Origin: Lutraria lutraria
Lineage: Eukaryota > Mollusca > Bivalvia > Venerida > Mactridae
NCBI GenBank assembly: GCA_964023205.1
Contig: OZ026850.1
Coordinates: 5,559,270 to 5,623,269 of the forward strand
Length of the DNA stretch: 64,000 nt
Direction of reading: 5' to 3'
The notes beneath the pieces are model-generated. The model had not been told where the DNA came from and made no database searches. It worked only from the letters and a program-made list of their open reading frames with translations. A program made the position numbers and the translations under genes. Shown piece after piece: positions 44,777 to 58,153 of this stretch (its first letter is position 1; the number at the start of each line of letters is the position of its first letter).

Positions 44777-47449
44777 TTCTGTAGTTAACAATTTTGTCTT
44801 TTTGTTGCTTACATGTATTATGTCTGCTTGATTTGTTCATTCTTTATGGTTTAGGCCACATGTGGATTTATTTATTTCTTGCCCCCCTGACTGGTTCATA
44901 TGCATAGTTATGGCCAGGCAATTTTTGTTTTATTTCCTAAGAAATTTATTAACTGATGAAATATTTTGCAGAAGATTTAGTTAACCGGGTTATGAGTGAA
45001 ATTTTTATTTATTTATTTTTATTTAGATTTTTATTATGTAATGGAGCACTTTCTTATACTCTTATTTAGCACATTTTACTACGCACAAAGTATTAGACTG
45101 AACACAAGCATTTATTTTATTGTTCAGATATATTTTTAATTGCTTGGTAACAAATATTGAAGATCTCAAATTATCAAGTATAGCTTGTATTTAGTTTGGA
45201 TATTTTTTTTTCAGTAAATCCATTTGGTGAAGTATTATAAATAGAAGAACAATGTAATTAGTTCTTGTTCCTTGTTCGTTTATTTTTATGAATAGAAGTT
45301 GAAATTTTACATAAGAATTTCTTAATGTTGAGTCCTGTATCCAATATCTCGGTGTAGCAAGAATTATACATGGCTCCCCTACCATTTGGTGGTAAAGACA
45401 AAATAAGATTTATTGCTTTTGTGAATCGCATTTATTTCAAAATGCCGTCAAGGCTTGAGTTGAGCTAAATTGAAAATATCTGACCATATTTTTATCGGCA
45501 TATTTTATGATTTTCTTGCATTTTATTTTTTTCTATAAATCACGTGAAAAACCTTTATACCAAACCTTTTTTACAATTTTATTTTCTGTTGCATAAATAA
45601 ACCTATTTTTCAGAGTTATTTAGGTTCTTTGTGGAAAAAATCTTTAACAAATTAGAATTTTACAATGTTTTCATTGTCTTAAAGTAAGTCATTATTTAAC
45701 ATTTAATTTTAGAGATTACATATTTTTGGGCCATGATGAAGTTTTTGCCAAAGAAGGGAAAACAATCTACAACATTGAATTCTATGCAGTTTGTGTTTTA
45801 TGTATATATTGTGTGGATTGACTCACAGGAAGTAGTAACAGACTTATGATAGATAGTATAATTGTATTCTATAGTTTATTATATTATAGGAGTTAATGTG
45901 TGACGATTTTTCACATTTGAAACATTTTTTAGATTGATTTTAAGATAAATAATATCTTTTTGACATCTATGTGATTGTCACTGGTTCGTTACTACAACCT
46001 GTGGATAGATTGGGTGATTTAGTCAATGTTTATTATGTGAAGAATTTTTTTATATTTGCAAATGTTTGTCATAGTTTATTTTTGCTGTCAGTGATGACTG
46101 GATTTTTTATTTCATCTTGAACAGTGTGTATATGGTTGTTGATATTTGATAAATGGACAAATTTCTATGCATTTTATGATAATCTATCCAATTTCTGCTC
46201 TTCATTGATCTGATGAAATGTGTGTCAGGGTAAAACACATATCAGTATGAAACCTTGTCCTACTACTGCTGCTGTTCATTACAAGTATAAAATGAAGTGA
46301 AAACAAATTAACAAAATACATGTAACACCAGTTGATATATCTATTTATACAAATAAATAATACAGTAAACCACCTGAAAACTGGACCCCTTACAGACTAG
46401 GCTAAAAGTCTAGTTTTCTGAGTTATAAGTTGAGTTTTTGATAAATTCCAAAAACAATGAGACTCGAACAATTATCTGATTTCCAGGGAATTCTAGTTTT
46501 CTGGGGTTTTACAGTGTGTACTAAATATTGATATGATTTATGATGAATTGTGCATAATTAAGCCTTTTATATCTGCATAATGTAAATTTACACATTGTCT
46601 TAAAATGCTCAACTTTCTTCGTTCTTTTCATCATGTAGCAGAAATGAAATAGAAAGGCCAGTCTGGTGAAGTCTGCTAAAGTGTAGAGAATTACTTGAAA
46701 GTTACTATGGAGACCTAGCTTAGGTTTATATTTGGAGGTTCTGGGTTTGAGGTTGAAAAACAGTTTGTATTATGGGACAGGCGGACAGCATCTACAACGT
46801 TGTCCACTCTCTAATTTAAACAGTTTTATTTGGATCCTCACCAAACTTTATTGAAATGTTTATGGCCATGAGATCTCGGCCAAGAATGATAACCAGCCTA
46901 ATCAGCCCAGGCACTTCTGAGTTATGCCCCTTAATGCTTTAAAAAATTAATTTTGTCGGGCGTATTTTGTGACCTGGCACTCAAGTTGATAACTTGGTTT
47001 TATGGTAGGTCTGCATGCATTTCTGTTAATTATAAATAATGCTTTATATGTTGGGAAGGAGATACTAGTCTAATCTGTGAGGTTATTCTTATTTTATTGT
47101 GTTCTTTTACATGGGTTAAACTGCAATACATTTATACATTGTTTTTTTTACTGAGATTGTTGAATAAAATTAAAAGCATTAATTAAATTTTGAGCTGTTT
47201 TAAATAATGTAATAAATAATGAATCCATTAAATTACAATATAAATATTAGTTATCTGAATAAATGATTAATGAACTAAGTAATGAGATAGCTTATCAGAT
47301 TTTTGGGCTATATAATACATTAAATGAAGATAATAATAGCTGTTTCTATTTTGCTACATATCGTATACTTTTCTCTTGTTTTTATATATTTTTCTACAAA
47401 AATGTTCACTTTCCTTCATATGAAGAGAAGTCATGGCTTCTTGTTGAAG

Positions 47450-47520
47450 AGTAAATTAGTACTGGTTAGGATGCAGTCCAGAAGAACTGGTATGGTGAAC
47501 TGGCTGCCTTAAATAAATGA
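47450..47520 (+). mobile_element. SINE 3' fragment
   Basis: AAATTAGTACTGGTTAGGATGCAGTCCAG followed by GGTGAACTGGCTGCC is the conserved body of the local SINE families; neither head nor tail is present. Confidence 0.45.
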
Positions 47521-48835
47521 AATCTGATATTGTTGAAAAATGACTGGATTAACTACTTGAGGTGTACACTTAAACTTTGTTATAATATTAGAGTGGTTTA
47601 ATCATAGATAAAATAGTGAACCAGTTTTATTACATACTTTTCCAAGACAATTATTTTTTATTGAAAATTGTAGATTTATTACATGTAATGGATTTCTCTC
47701 TCATGTTTATAATTTGTTGCTATTTACAAAACAATACCTCTTTGTTTGAGCCTGCACATTAGTATTGATTGTAAGCATTTATTAATAGTATGCATCTAAT
47801 AAAGGTACACAAATACTACACAATACACATACACATATTAATAGCACATATTTTCCTTATAAAAATTGCATCCTAATGTGTTCATGAAGGCTTAATGACA
47901 TTCCATCTGATGGATTGCATTACTAACCATAAAGAGAATGGAGAAAAGGTCCTTTATATATATATGGCATTTAGTGTCGAAAAAAGTTACACCATCAAAT
48001 TTTGAGTACATTTGAGTGCTGCTGTGCGATTTTCAACATTTTCACATTTTTGCATATTTATACAGCACAATTATTTTTCTTGAAGAAAATCTTAATTTTT
48101 AGAAATTGTCTACACTCATGGTGTTTGACATAAAAAGCATGTAATAATTAAGGAGAAAATGGAATTATTTCATTACTGTCAGAAATGATATAATGTTACA
48201 AACATGTTTTCTTGGAATAATGTTATTTATATAAGTGGTTGGACATTGGACAATGTCACTCAGTAGTGTTTCTGATGATATGTATATGTCAGTTGGTACA
48301 TATCACCAGTACTATATAACAATGTCTAAGAAATTTGTTCAAAGTAGTTGCTTTTGCAATTTTTATGCAATTATTTGAGCTAAGTTAAGATTATTAACAC
48401 TTACCATGCATTGATGCTCATTGAGTGAGGTTATAAAGTTGTGCCATGGAACCAATCTGTATTCCTCGGTATCTGATTGGTTCTTTCAAAACCTGATTCA
48501 AAACTGGCCAATCACAAAACAGCATTGTTTGACTGGTCTCCTAACTCAGCATTAATATTTTTAGTTCCATTTACCATGTTCCATTTTTCTTGTGTCTTTT
48601 TTGCACTGTTTTGTATTTTAACAAAAAGACTTGTTCACAAACCACAAAAGTCAGCCTATTTGACTTCTACTAGAAAAGCTAATTTACTTATAAAAGATAA
48701 CCAAGGCTTTAGCAATTAAGACTGATTTTTTGGTTTGTGAGTGAAATTAGTCTTGGCTTAAGAAATAGCAGCTATGATTTAACTATGTTATTACTACTAT
48801 TATTGGGACCAAAGAAGCAATCTTAATATTGAGGA

Positions 48836-49060
48836 CCCACCTCCATGGTCGTGTGGTTAAGGTCGCTGACTTCAAATCACTGTAACCTCCAACTGATAGA
48901 GGGTCGTGGGTTCGAGCCGTGATACTGACTATGTCTCTTTATGTGAGAAAGTAGACAGTTGCTTTCAGAGGATGGGATAGTACTGGTTCTTCCTAGTAAC
49001 GATGATAAGGTGAACTGTCCGCCTCATATGACTGACTGTTGAAAAGGGTCATTATATTAA
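48836..49060 (+). mobile_element. tRNA-derived SINE
   Basis: Starts CCACCTCCATGGTCGTGTGGTTAAGGTCGCTGACTTC (A-box region), with B box GTGGGTTCGAGCC near 48905. The body AGTACTGGTTCTTCCTAG..GGTGAACTGTCCGCCTCATATGACTGACTG is shared with 36330-36450. A tRNA-like head of this type is not a functional tRNA: the 3' half of the cloverleaf does not pair. Confidence 0.65.
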
Positions 49061-49756
49061 GGTGGACACATTATCGAGAGAGTATGTAGATGCAATGTTG
49101 AAGATTGGTAAGAAATAAGTGGTTGTTATACTGAAGTGGTCTTAATATTCATGTGGTCACTATGTCATGTTTTACTGTATTTTATGTGGAAATTGTTATT
49201 CATGTCTTGTGTAGGTAATATAATGCTAGTTAGATATTAGATTTCAAAGGAGCTTTATCAGAATATAGCTCTATGTCTCTGTAAAATGTTTAGTGATCAT
49301 GTACATAATGTAGCGTTGATGGAAAAAATGTTACAAAAAATTCAGTGCCGGACTCCTTAAATTAGTTAGAAAGAAATTTTATTACTGTAATATTTTGCAT
49401 ATTTCTAATGAAAATTTACTTTGAAGTTACTTTTTATAATAATTACAAAATAATTACATCTTTTCATTGCCAAACAATATTCCTAATTATCCATTAAACT
49501 TGATGATTAGATATTGTAATTATTTTATATGGTAGTTGTATTGCATACTGGCATGATAATTATGGTGATAATTATGTGAGTATCTTGATATTCTAGCATA
49601 TTTTAATTCAGTGTTAAAACAAAAATTATTAAGTTTCTGAGCTGATTTTAGAATTTTTTTTTTTTTTACTTTAGTTTGTTTATATGAAAGTTAGTGTTCA
49701 ACATTAAATCATGAATCATCTCAACAAAATACAGTAAAAACTGTTAATAAAAGTCA

Positions 49757-50030
49757 TCAAATTTAGGGAAGTGTGGCCTTATGCTACCAAATTTAGAGAG
49801 GTTTGGCCTTTTGTCGTCAAATTTTGGGAGCTTTGACCTTATACCTTCAAATTTAGAGAAGTTTGGTCTTACCTCACCAAATTTAGGAAAGTTTAGTCTT
49901 ATGCAACCAAATTTAGGGAACCATAGCCTTACACAACCAAAATTTCGAGAAGTTTTGCCTTGTGCCACCAAATTTAGGGAGTTTTGACCTTATTTCTCCG
50001 AATTTGGAATGGTTTGGGCTTATGCACTCT
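49757..50030. repeat. 30-bp tandem repeat, about 9 diverged copies
   Basis: The unit (around AAATTTAGGGAAGTTTGGCCTTATGCTACC) recurs with almost exact 30-bp spacing despite many substitutions, starting at 49759, 49789, 49819, 49849, 49879 and 49909, then one 1-bp shift. Because 30 is a multiple of three, open frames appear on both strands with a 10-residue periodicity (for example RPNFSKFEGI). No splice sites or start context support translation. Confidence 0.75.
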
Positions 50031-51115
50031 TATCAGAGGTATATGTCGATAGATGTTTACTGGATAGTGTATCATATGGTGGCCTTTATTCACAGGTATC
50101 TATGAACACAGATTTTACTGTTTTCTTATTGACTTATAATAATCCAGATAGTACAGTTATATAATAAGTTATATTATAGTAACAATTGTTGTTGTTTATG
50201 TCCTTATTCATAGATTTTATCATTATTGTTTTGTAATGCCAATCAATGTTAGAAATGTTAACATGATTGTGCCATGCAAAATTCAATCATGTATTAATGC
50301 ACCTGTCAAAATTTTGCCCGCCCAAGGGAATTTGACATTTCTAAAATTTTGATGTCTAAATCCCCACCTTAGAGACAACAGTATTCATCTAAATTCCCAC
50401 CCTAAAGCATACTTGATCTATCAAATGCGACATGGATGTAAAACCCGGCCTTAGGCAATTTTCCTGGACACGGAGTCATAAAGTTGATCAAATTCCCGCC
50501 TTTCGGAAGTTCCGTGTATGCCCAGCGCCCCCCCTGGGCAGGCGAAATATTGACAGGTGCATAAACATGTATCACCAAATTCATGTTTTCTGTAATGATT
50601 TTCCGTTGGTTGTTTCTATGCAAAACAAAGCTTAGCTTAGCTTAAAACAAATGTTAGAATCTTGTTGCCCGATCATATTAACCAAGATGGCTGTTCTTCA
50701 ACTTAAAAATCTTTCTACTTATTTTTTGTAAGAAAATGATGTTTAGACTATTAAATTTCGGAAATGTTATCTACAAATGTATTCATTTAATAGCAAGATA
50801 ATAGTAGGGTTGCAGTTTGCAACTTGATTAAATAAGCAGTTAAGTTGAATTTGCTGACCACACTTTATGAATGTGGGCATGTTGTGTTGTATTTGCTGTT
50901 TGGAACTATGAACCAATTATGACTTTCACAGTGTATAAACTTTGCAGTTTTATGAGAGATGAATTCAAATTGTATTACACAAATATTTATGTGCAATAGA
51001 TGTATTTTTAGAAAGAAGTCTTGTTTTTGACTCAATATTTGAAATATTTCTTTATCTATCCGTCCGTCATATTACTGATGCAGAAGCTTTAGTTAGATAG
51101 TTTCTGAAAGTATGT

Positions 51116-51263
51116 TCAGTGCAATCTGTCTTAAGCAACACCCTTTGGGAGAAACAAAATTAGAGGTTAAATTAATAGTGAAATCGTGCAGTGGGAAAAA
51201 TCATGCTGCCGTTGAAGAGAGGTTATTGCTCAAGAAAGGGCCGCTTTGAAGAGATTCCACTGT
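51116..51263. mobile_element. mariner-type MITE copy
   Basis: CAGTGCAATCTGTCTTAAGCAACACCCTTTGGG at the left and AAGAGATTCCACTGTA at the right are inverted ends of the 16612-16724 family; the middle matches 6616-6800. Confidence 0.55.
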
Positions 51264-51474
51264 ACTGGAGGAATGTGGTGGAGCAGGTAACCCAGAAACA
51301 CTAGTTTGATATCTTCTGTACAGAATATATTACTCCAGACTTACAATGTTAGGAACTTTCCCATACATTTCAGTTAGTTTTGTAAGTTATATGTATTACA
51401 AACGTCCTCTCATGTGATCTGTGACACACTGATATCCTTAACACATCACAGTTGGATACACCATACCATAAGTA

Positions 51475-51800
51475 CTAGCCTGCAGGCCTGGTTAGCTCAC
51501 TGCAGGCCTGGTTAGCTCATTGGATAGAGTGTTTGTCTCCTGATCGAGAGGTTGTGAGTTTGAACCATGGGCAAGGCTCACACTGTCCGTGACAAATTTG
51601 ACTGAAGATAGTACATCCAGTATTAAATTGTCCTCCACCTCTGGATTATGTGGGGTAGCTTGGCAAAAGCTTACAGATAGAATGTGGTTAGTACTGGTTA
51701 AGGCCTAAATTAAACCAGGAAAGCTGGTTAAGATAACTGCCCACCACAATATGACTGAAATAATGTTGAAAATGATGTTAAACCAAACGAAACAAACAAA
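51475..51800 (+). mobile_element. full-length tRNA-derived SINE with 13-bp target duplication
   Basis: CATACCATAAGTA occurs directly before (51462-51474) and after (51801-51813) the element. The head contains TTAGCTCATTGGATAGAG (A-box region) and GTGAGTTTGAACC (B-box region, about 51554-51566); the tail is AAACGAAACAAACAAA. The first 20 bp of the head, CTGCAGGCCTGGTTAGCTCA, are present twice in tandem (51480-51499 and 51500-51519). The body is shared with the reversed fragment at 19830-19990. Confidence 0.8.
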
Positions 51801-52321
51801 CATACCATAAGTAGTAGTATCATGTACATACACATCACACATGTATTCCAAGAATGCTAACTCTTAACTCCATGTCATTGAAGTTGTCTCTCTTCATTAT
51901 TCTTGGCTTCTAAAAAAGATCTGTTATGAGGTTACTGAATTCGCTCGGTGTGCATGAATTTTTATGCGGACCCAAGTTAAAAAATGTACAACCTTTTATC
52001 ATCATCCGTCATGCAATTGTTAAACTGGTTCCTGTTTCATGTTGCGGTGCAAGTCTATATAAGTTATGTTTTCACGAGTACATGTACTTTCATTACCTTG
52101 ATATTTATATTACATGTACACGTGAGCAGGGACACTATGTATCATAATGTAATGTAGTCTCTGATTGAGTGAAAACATGATTTTGTAATTGGAGTTCTAA
52201 CTCTCAACTTAATATCGAAATGATCATCAAGATATAAGAGCGATTTCCTGATCTCAGAGGTGTAAATGTACTTACATACAACGGTTTTGCTATGAACAAG
52301 ACCCATCTAAGGGAGAAAATA

Positions 52322-55300
52322 TGTATGACCTTTAAACACAGTATGACATTAAATTACAGTATAACATTTTAGCACAGTACTGACCATAAAGAACAGTATG
52401 ACAATTTAGCACAGTACTGACCATAAAGAACAGTATGACATTTTAGCACAGTACTGACCATAAAGAACCGTATGAAAATTTAGCACAGTACTGACCATAA
52501 AGAACAAAATAACATTGAAGCACAGTACTGACCATAAAGAACAGTATGACCTTTTAGCACAGTACTGACCATAAAGAACTGTATGACCTTTTAGCACAGT
52601 ACTGACCGTAAAGAACTGTATATGACCTTTTAGCACAGTACTGAGTACTGACCATAAAGAACAGAATAACATTGAAGCACAGTACTGACCATAAAGAACA
52701 GTATATGACCTTTTAGCACAGTACTGACCATAAAGAAATGTATGACCTTTTAACACAGTACTGACCATAAAGAACAGAATAACATTGAAGCACAGTACTG
52801 ACCATAAAGAACAGTATATGACCTTTTAGCACAATACTGACCATAAAGAACAGTATAACATTGAAGCACAGTACTGACCATAAAGAACAGTATAACATTG
52901 AAGCACAGTACTGACCATAAAGAACAGTATAACATTGAAGCACAATACTGACCATAAAGAACAGTATAACATTGGAGCACAGTACTGACCATATAGAACA
53001 GTATATGACCTTTTAGCACAATACTGACCATAAAGAACAGTATAACATTGAAGCACAGTACTGACCATAAAGAACAGTATAACATTGAAGCACAGTACTG
53101 ACCATAAAGAACAGTATAACATTGAAGCACAGTACTGACCATAAAGAACAGTATAACATTGAAGCACAATACTGACCATAAAGAACAGTATAACATTGGA
53201 GCACAGTACTGACCATATAGAACAGTATATGACCTTTTAGCACAATACTGACCATAAAGAACAGTATAACATTGAAGCACAGTACTGACCATAAAGAACA
53301 GTATAACATTGAAGCACAGTACTGACCATAAAGAACAGTATAACATTGAAGCACAGTACTGACCATAAAGAACAGTATGTGTGACCTTTTAGCACAGTAC
53401 TGGCGAAAAAGAACAGTATGACCTTTTAGCACAGTACCGACCATAAAGAACAGTATAACATTGAAGCACAGTACTGACCATAAAGAACAGTATAACATTG
53501 AAGCACAATACTGACCATAAAGAACAGTATAACATTGAAGCACAGTACTGACCATAAAGAACAGTATATGACCTTTTAGCACAATACTGACCATAAAGAA
53601 CAGTATAACATTGAAGCACAGTACTGACCATAAAGAACAGTATAACATTGAAGCACAGTACTGACCATAAAGAACAGTATATGACCTTTTAGCACAGTAC
53701 TGACCATAAAGAACAGTATAACATTGAAGCACAGTACTGACCATAAAGAACAGTATATGACCTTTTGGCACAGTACTGACCATAAAGAACAGTATAACAT
53801 TGAAGCACAGTTCTGACCATAAAGAACAGTATAACATTGAAGCACAGTACTGACCATAAAGAACAGTATGACCTTTTAGCACAATACTGCCCATAAAGAA
53901 CAGTATAACATTGAAGCACAGTACTGGCCATAAAGAACAGTATAACATTGAAGCAGAGTACTGACCATAAAGAACAGTATAACATTGAAGCACAATACTG
54001 GCCATGAAGAACAGTATAACATTGAAGCACAGTACTGACCATAAAGAACAGTATATGACCTTTTAGCACAATACTGACCATAAAGAATAGTATAACATAG
54101 AAGCACAATACTGACCATAAAGAACAGTATAGCATTGAAGCACAGTACTGACCATGAAGAACAGTATAACATTGAAGCACAGTACTGACCATAAAGAACA
54201 GTATAACATCGAAGCACAATACTGACCATAAAGAACAGTATATGACCTTTTAGCACAATACTGACCATAAAGAACAGTATATCATTGAAGCACAGTACTG
54301 ACCATAAAGAACAGTATAACATTGAAGTACAGTACTGACCATAAAGAACAAAATAACACTGAAGTACAATACTGACCATAAAGAACAGTATATGACCTTT
54401 TAGCACAATACTGACCATACAGAACAGTATAACATTGAAGTACAGTACTGACCATAAAGAACAGTATATGACATTTTAGCACAATACTGACTATAAAGAA
54501 CAGTATAATATTGAAGTACAATACTGACCATACAGAACAGTATAACATTGAAGCACAGTACTGACCATAAAAATCAGTATATGACCTTTTAGCACAATAC
54601 TGACCATAAAGAACAGTATTACATTGAAGCACAATACTGACCATAAAGAACAGTACAACATGCAAGTACAATACTGACCATAAAGAACAGTATATGACCT
54701 TTTAGCACAATACTGACCATAAAGAACAGTATAACATTCAAGTACAACACTGACCATAAAGAACAGTATAACATTCAAGTACAATACTAACCATAAAGAA
54801 CAGTATATGACCTTTTAGCACAACACTGACCATAAAGAACAGTATAACATTCAAGTACAATACTGACCATAAAGAACAGTATGACCATTTAGCACAATAC
54901 TGACCATAAAGAACAGTATATGACCTTTTAGCACAATACTGACCATAAAGAACAGTATTACATTGAAGCACAATACTGACCATAAAGAACAGTATAACAT
55001 TCAAGTACAATACTGACTATAAAGGACAGTATATGACCTTTTAGCACAATACTGACCATAAAGAACAGTATAACATTCAAGTACAATACTGACCATAAAG
55101 AACAGTATGACCTTTTAGCACAATACTGACCATAAAGAACAGTATATGACCTTTTAGCACAATACTGACTATAAAGAACAGTATAACATTGAAGCACAGT
55201 ACTGACCATAAAGAACAGTATAACATTGAAGCACAATACTGACCATAAAGAACAGTATGACCTTTTAGCACAATTCTGACCATAAAGAACAGTATAACAT

Positions 55301-55769
55301 TGAAGCACAGTACTGACCATAAAGAACAGTATATCATTGAAGTACAATACTGACCATAAAGAACAGTATAACATTGAAGTACAATACTGACCATAAAGAA
55401 CAGTATAACATTGAAGTACAGTACTGACCATAAAGAACAGTATGACCTTTTAGCACAGTACTGACCATAAAGAACAGTATAACATTGAAGTACAATACTG
55501 ACCATAAATAACATTTTAACATTGAAGCACAATACTGACCATAAAGAACAGTATAACATTGAAGCAGAGTACTGACCATAAAGAACAGTATAACATTGAA
55601 GTACAATACTGACCATAAAGAACATTTTAACATTGAAGCACAATACTGACCATAAAGAACAGTATGACCTTTTAGCACAGTACTGACCATAAAGAACAGT
55701 ATAACATTAAAGCACAATACTGACCATAAAGAACAGTATAACATTGAAGCACAGTACTGACCATAAAGT
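52322..55769. repeat. 3.4-kb minisatellite of ~37-bp units
   Basis: Roughly 90 units share the core GTACTGACCATAAAGAACAG. Two forms interleave: a 37-bp form continuing TATAACATTGAAGCACA and a 37/39-bp form continuing TAT(AT)GACCTTTTAGCACA. The core CAGTACTG is self-complementary. Towards the right the variant CAATACTG becomes common, and GTACA replaces GCACA in many units. On the minus strand all three frames stay open for hundreds of codons, because no unit form creates a stop in any frame and the 37-bp length rotates the frame each unit. The repetitive protein-like strings there (CYTVLYGQYCASMLYCSLWS) are by-products and not a gene. Confidence 0.93.
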
Positions 55770-55874
55770 TTCATTTCAATTGTTGCATCAACACGTTCAG
55801 TTCAGTGGGGGATAAGTGAAACAGACTTTTACTTGCAATAAAAAAATTCTAAATTTTTATTTTTAACTATGAAG

Positions 55875-55916
55875 TCAAGGACTTATATACATACATGTAT
55901 GTATATAAGTCCTTGA
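55875..55916. repeat. perfect 42-bp palindrome
   Basis: The sequence reads the same on both strands with no spacer; one half is TCAAGGACTTATATACATACA, centred on ACATGT. It begins 106 bp after the end of the minisatellite. Confidence 0.9.
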
Positions 55917-56606
55917 TGAAGTACATATAGATATTAATGTAGCACTGTATCGTTTTGAACAATGATATTGCAAATAAAATAAGTTAAAGTATCAGTGACA
56001 ACATTTTTTCGAGATGTGGCTAAGAAAGGCATTATGTAAATATTGTTTTTAAGCAAATAAAGTATATTTCTTATATTTTACTATCATTTATCTACTGTTC
56101 TGTATTACTAAATTCTAAAAGCTACTGGGCCTTAAAACAATAAATCACGTGCGTTACATACACTGTAGTACATGTAATTAAAACGTTATATTATTATTAT
56201 ATGACTCTAAACGTATCTAAACATATATACTGTCAACCATTACGTGTATAGTAAAGGACTTTACTCTAAACGATTACATATTAATTAGGACAATAAAATC
56301 TAAAATACAGCATAACAATACCATATTAAGCATGTAGTTATAAGAATGTTCGATGCATGTTAGCACGCGAATGCAATTAATTCACTGGTGATCGGGATTT
56401 CCTAATGACTGTATTTATTTCCGCATAATGAACAAGATTGGGTTGAGTCCAAAGGTAAACTAATACAAATTAAACAGTGCAACTCATTCGGAACACATCG
56501 GTCGATTCCGTAAATTCAACTAACACCCTTGTCAAATAGTTATTCGTAATTCATGAACTATGCTTTAAGTATGCAAGGATTGTTCCAGAAAAAATCATGT
56601 TTTCAT

Positions 56607-56645
56607 CAAAGACCTATACATGATACATGTATATATAGGTCTTTG
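56607..56645. repeat. inverted repeat related to the 42-bp palindrome
   Basis: The 12-bp arms CAAAGACCTATA (56607-56618) and TATAGGTCTTTG (56634-56645) are exact inverted repeats with a 15-bp loop containing ACATGTA. Arm and centre resemble the palindrome at 55875, with compensating differences in both arms. Confidence 0.85.
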
Positions 56646-58153
56646 TTTTCATGAACTCCTTTCGATGGGCGCAGAGGTGCGTTCTATAAATATCGGTAGC
56701 GTTATCTAGCCGTAACACTAACACCTCTCATCACAACCCAATATATTTTATTCATACGCGGGGGTGAACAGTCGGCTGGGGATAGTGCCGCTTGATTTCA
56801 TTTATTGTGAGACCAAACAAAGATAGACTAATAAAAAGTATACGTCATAAATATTTAGCAAGTCACTATATAGAATGATAATCTCGTGGTCACAACAAAT
56901 TACAGTCTCAAATCAAGCTAAGTAGATTTACATAAAACATGTTGAAAATAAGTCTGAAAATAAGTGGCCGTCCTAAAATTGAGGTGGTCAAATTCATGAA
57001 TAGATATCAAGTTGATCGAAATATAAACGAAATATAAAATATGATTAAAAATTGGTGATAATTATACATGTTTACAACTGTTTTTGTCAACTCCATTTTA
57101 AGCAAGTGAGCAACATTTTATTAAAAGCAAAGTTGAAGAATATGACCTTGAAATTTTATCCATATTATAACATAATTCATAATATACGTATGTACTAGTC
57201 GATCATTAGTCAATGAACGAGGCTCTGACTGTTTTGGGGGGGGAGGGGGGGGGCTATTGTTGGTGTAGGGATAAAATTTCAAGGTCAAGAGGTTGAAGTC
57301 ACTAATTTGTAACGATAACTTAATTTGTATTTGTTAAAGTTATGTTTAATACTTCGCTAATTCAGATAGGCGATGTCTAGAACACAAATGAATTGGATGG
57401 TTAAAGCGGTTTCCCGTACGTGTATTTTGAATTCGTATAATATTCATTTGAACAAGCGATTATCTGGCATTTGTCAAATTTAGGTTGAGATATCGCCAAT
57501 TTGAAATGGTGATAGTTGGAAAACCGATTAGCTGCATATAGTATGCCATAATCATAGTAAAGACATCACTTATGACTGTTGCGTGATATTAGTCAAATAT
57601 AAAACATTGACTTTGAAATGACACTGATGAAATTATTTGATAAAATGATTAGACATGGTGAGTCATTCAAATATGATGTCATTTTTATCAAGCCACAGAA
57701 ATCACTTGAAAGTATATCATTTAAAGATTTCATAATATAACGTATAAAGATTGAGTAGCGGACTGCCTGTATGAGATAATGGCACATTTTTTATCATGGG
57801 CAAATATAACTGTAGAAGACAACAAAGAGTGCTATCTAAAGCTCATATCCTTTGATAGAATTAGTTTCATATTTTTATAATGGTATTGTCGCCGGAAACT
57901 CAAATGCGTTTTTCGCCATGAAAAGATTTCAGGGTATTCGAAACACAAGTTCGGAATATAAACAGTAAGTGCTCATTAGTTTTTGCATTAGTTTTTAACA
58001 ATCACAACAATTAATGCATTTTCTGCTGGACACTTGAGATCCTTCTCCAAGTTCATATGTCCGAATTTTGAGATTTCATTAAAACGTTCACAACTTAATT
58101 ATGACGGTATTTTTTTCATGGTATGTATAGTATCTATTTGATCAAATTCTTGA

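Larger units (their letters stand above)
44777..51474. other. ASPH 3' UTR and gene-free region
   Basis: AT-rich with no exon-like ORF. AATAAA at 45596-45601 is a plausible ASPH polyadenylation signal about 820 bp after the stop; another candidate lies near 46350. The region also holds a repeat fragment around 46830-46960 (CCTCACCAAACTTTATTG..AGTTATGCCCC), SINE pieces, a 30-bp tandem repeat and a MITE. Confidence 0.4.

Noticed and set aside
48836..48920. tRNA gene
   Set aside because: Same reasoning: tRNA-like head continuous with a SINE body, with no proper acceptor stem.
49744..49987. Overlapping ORFs on both strands
   Set aside because: By-product of a 30-bp tandem repeat with a period divisible by three.
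51480..51570. tRNA gene
   Set aside because: A and B boxes are present, but the acceptor stem does not pair, and the segment is the head of a SINE bounded by target duplications.
52322..55769. CRISPR-like regular array
   Set aside because: There are no unique spacers: the whole unit is repeated, and the genome is clearly eukaryotic.
52406..55774. Many long minus-strand ORFs (up to 330 codons) with CYTVLYGQYCASML-type repeats
   Set aside because: They are the ~37-bp minisatellite read in all three frames. There is no splice or start context, and the frames overlap each other.
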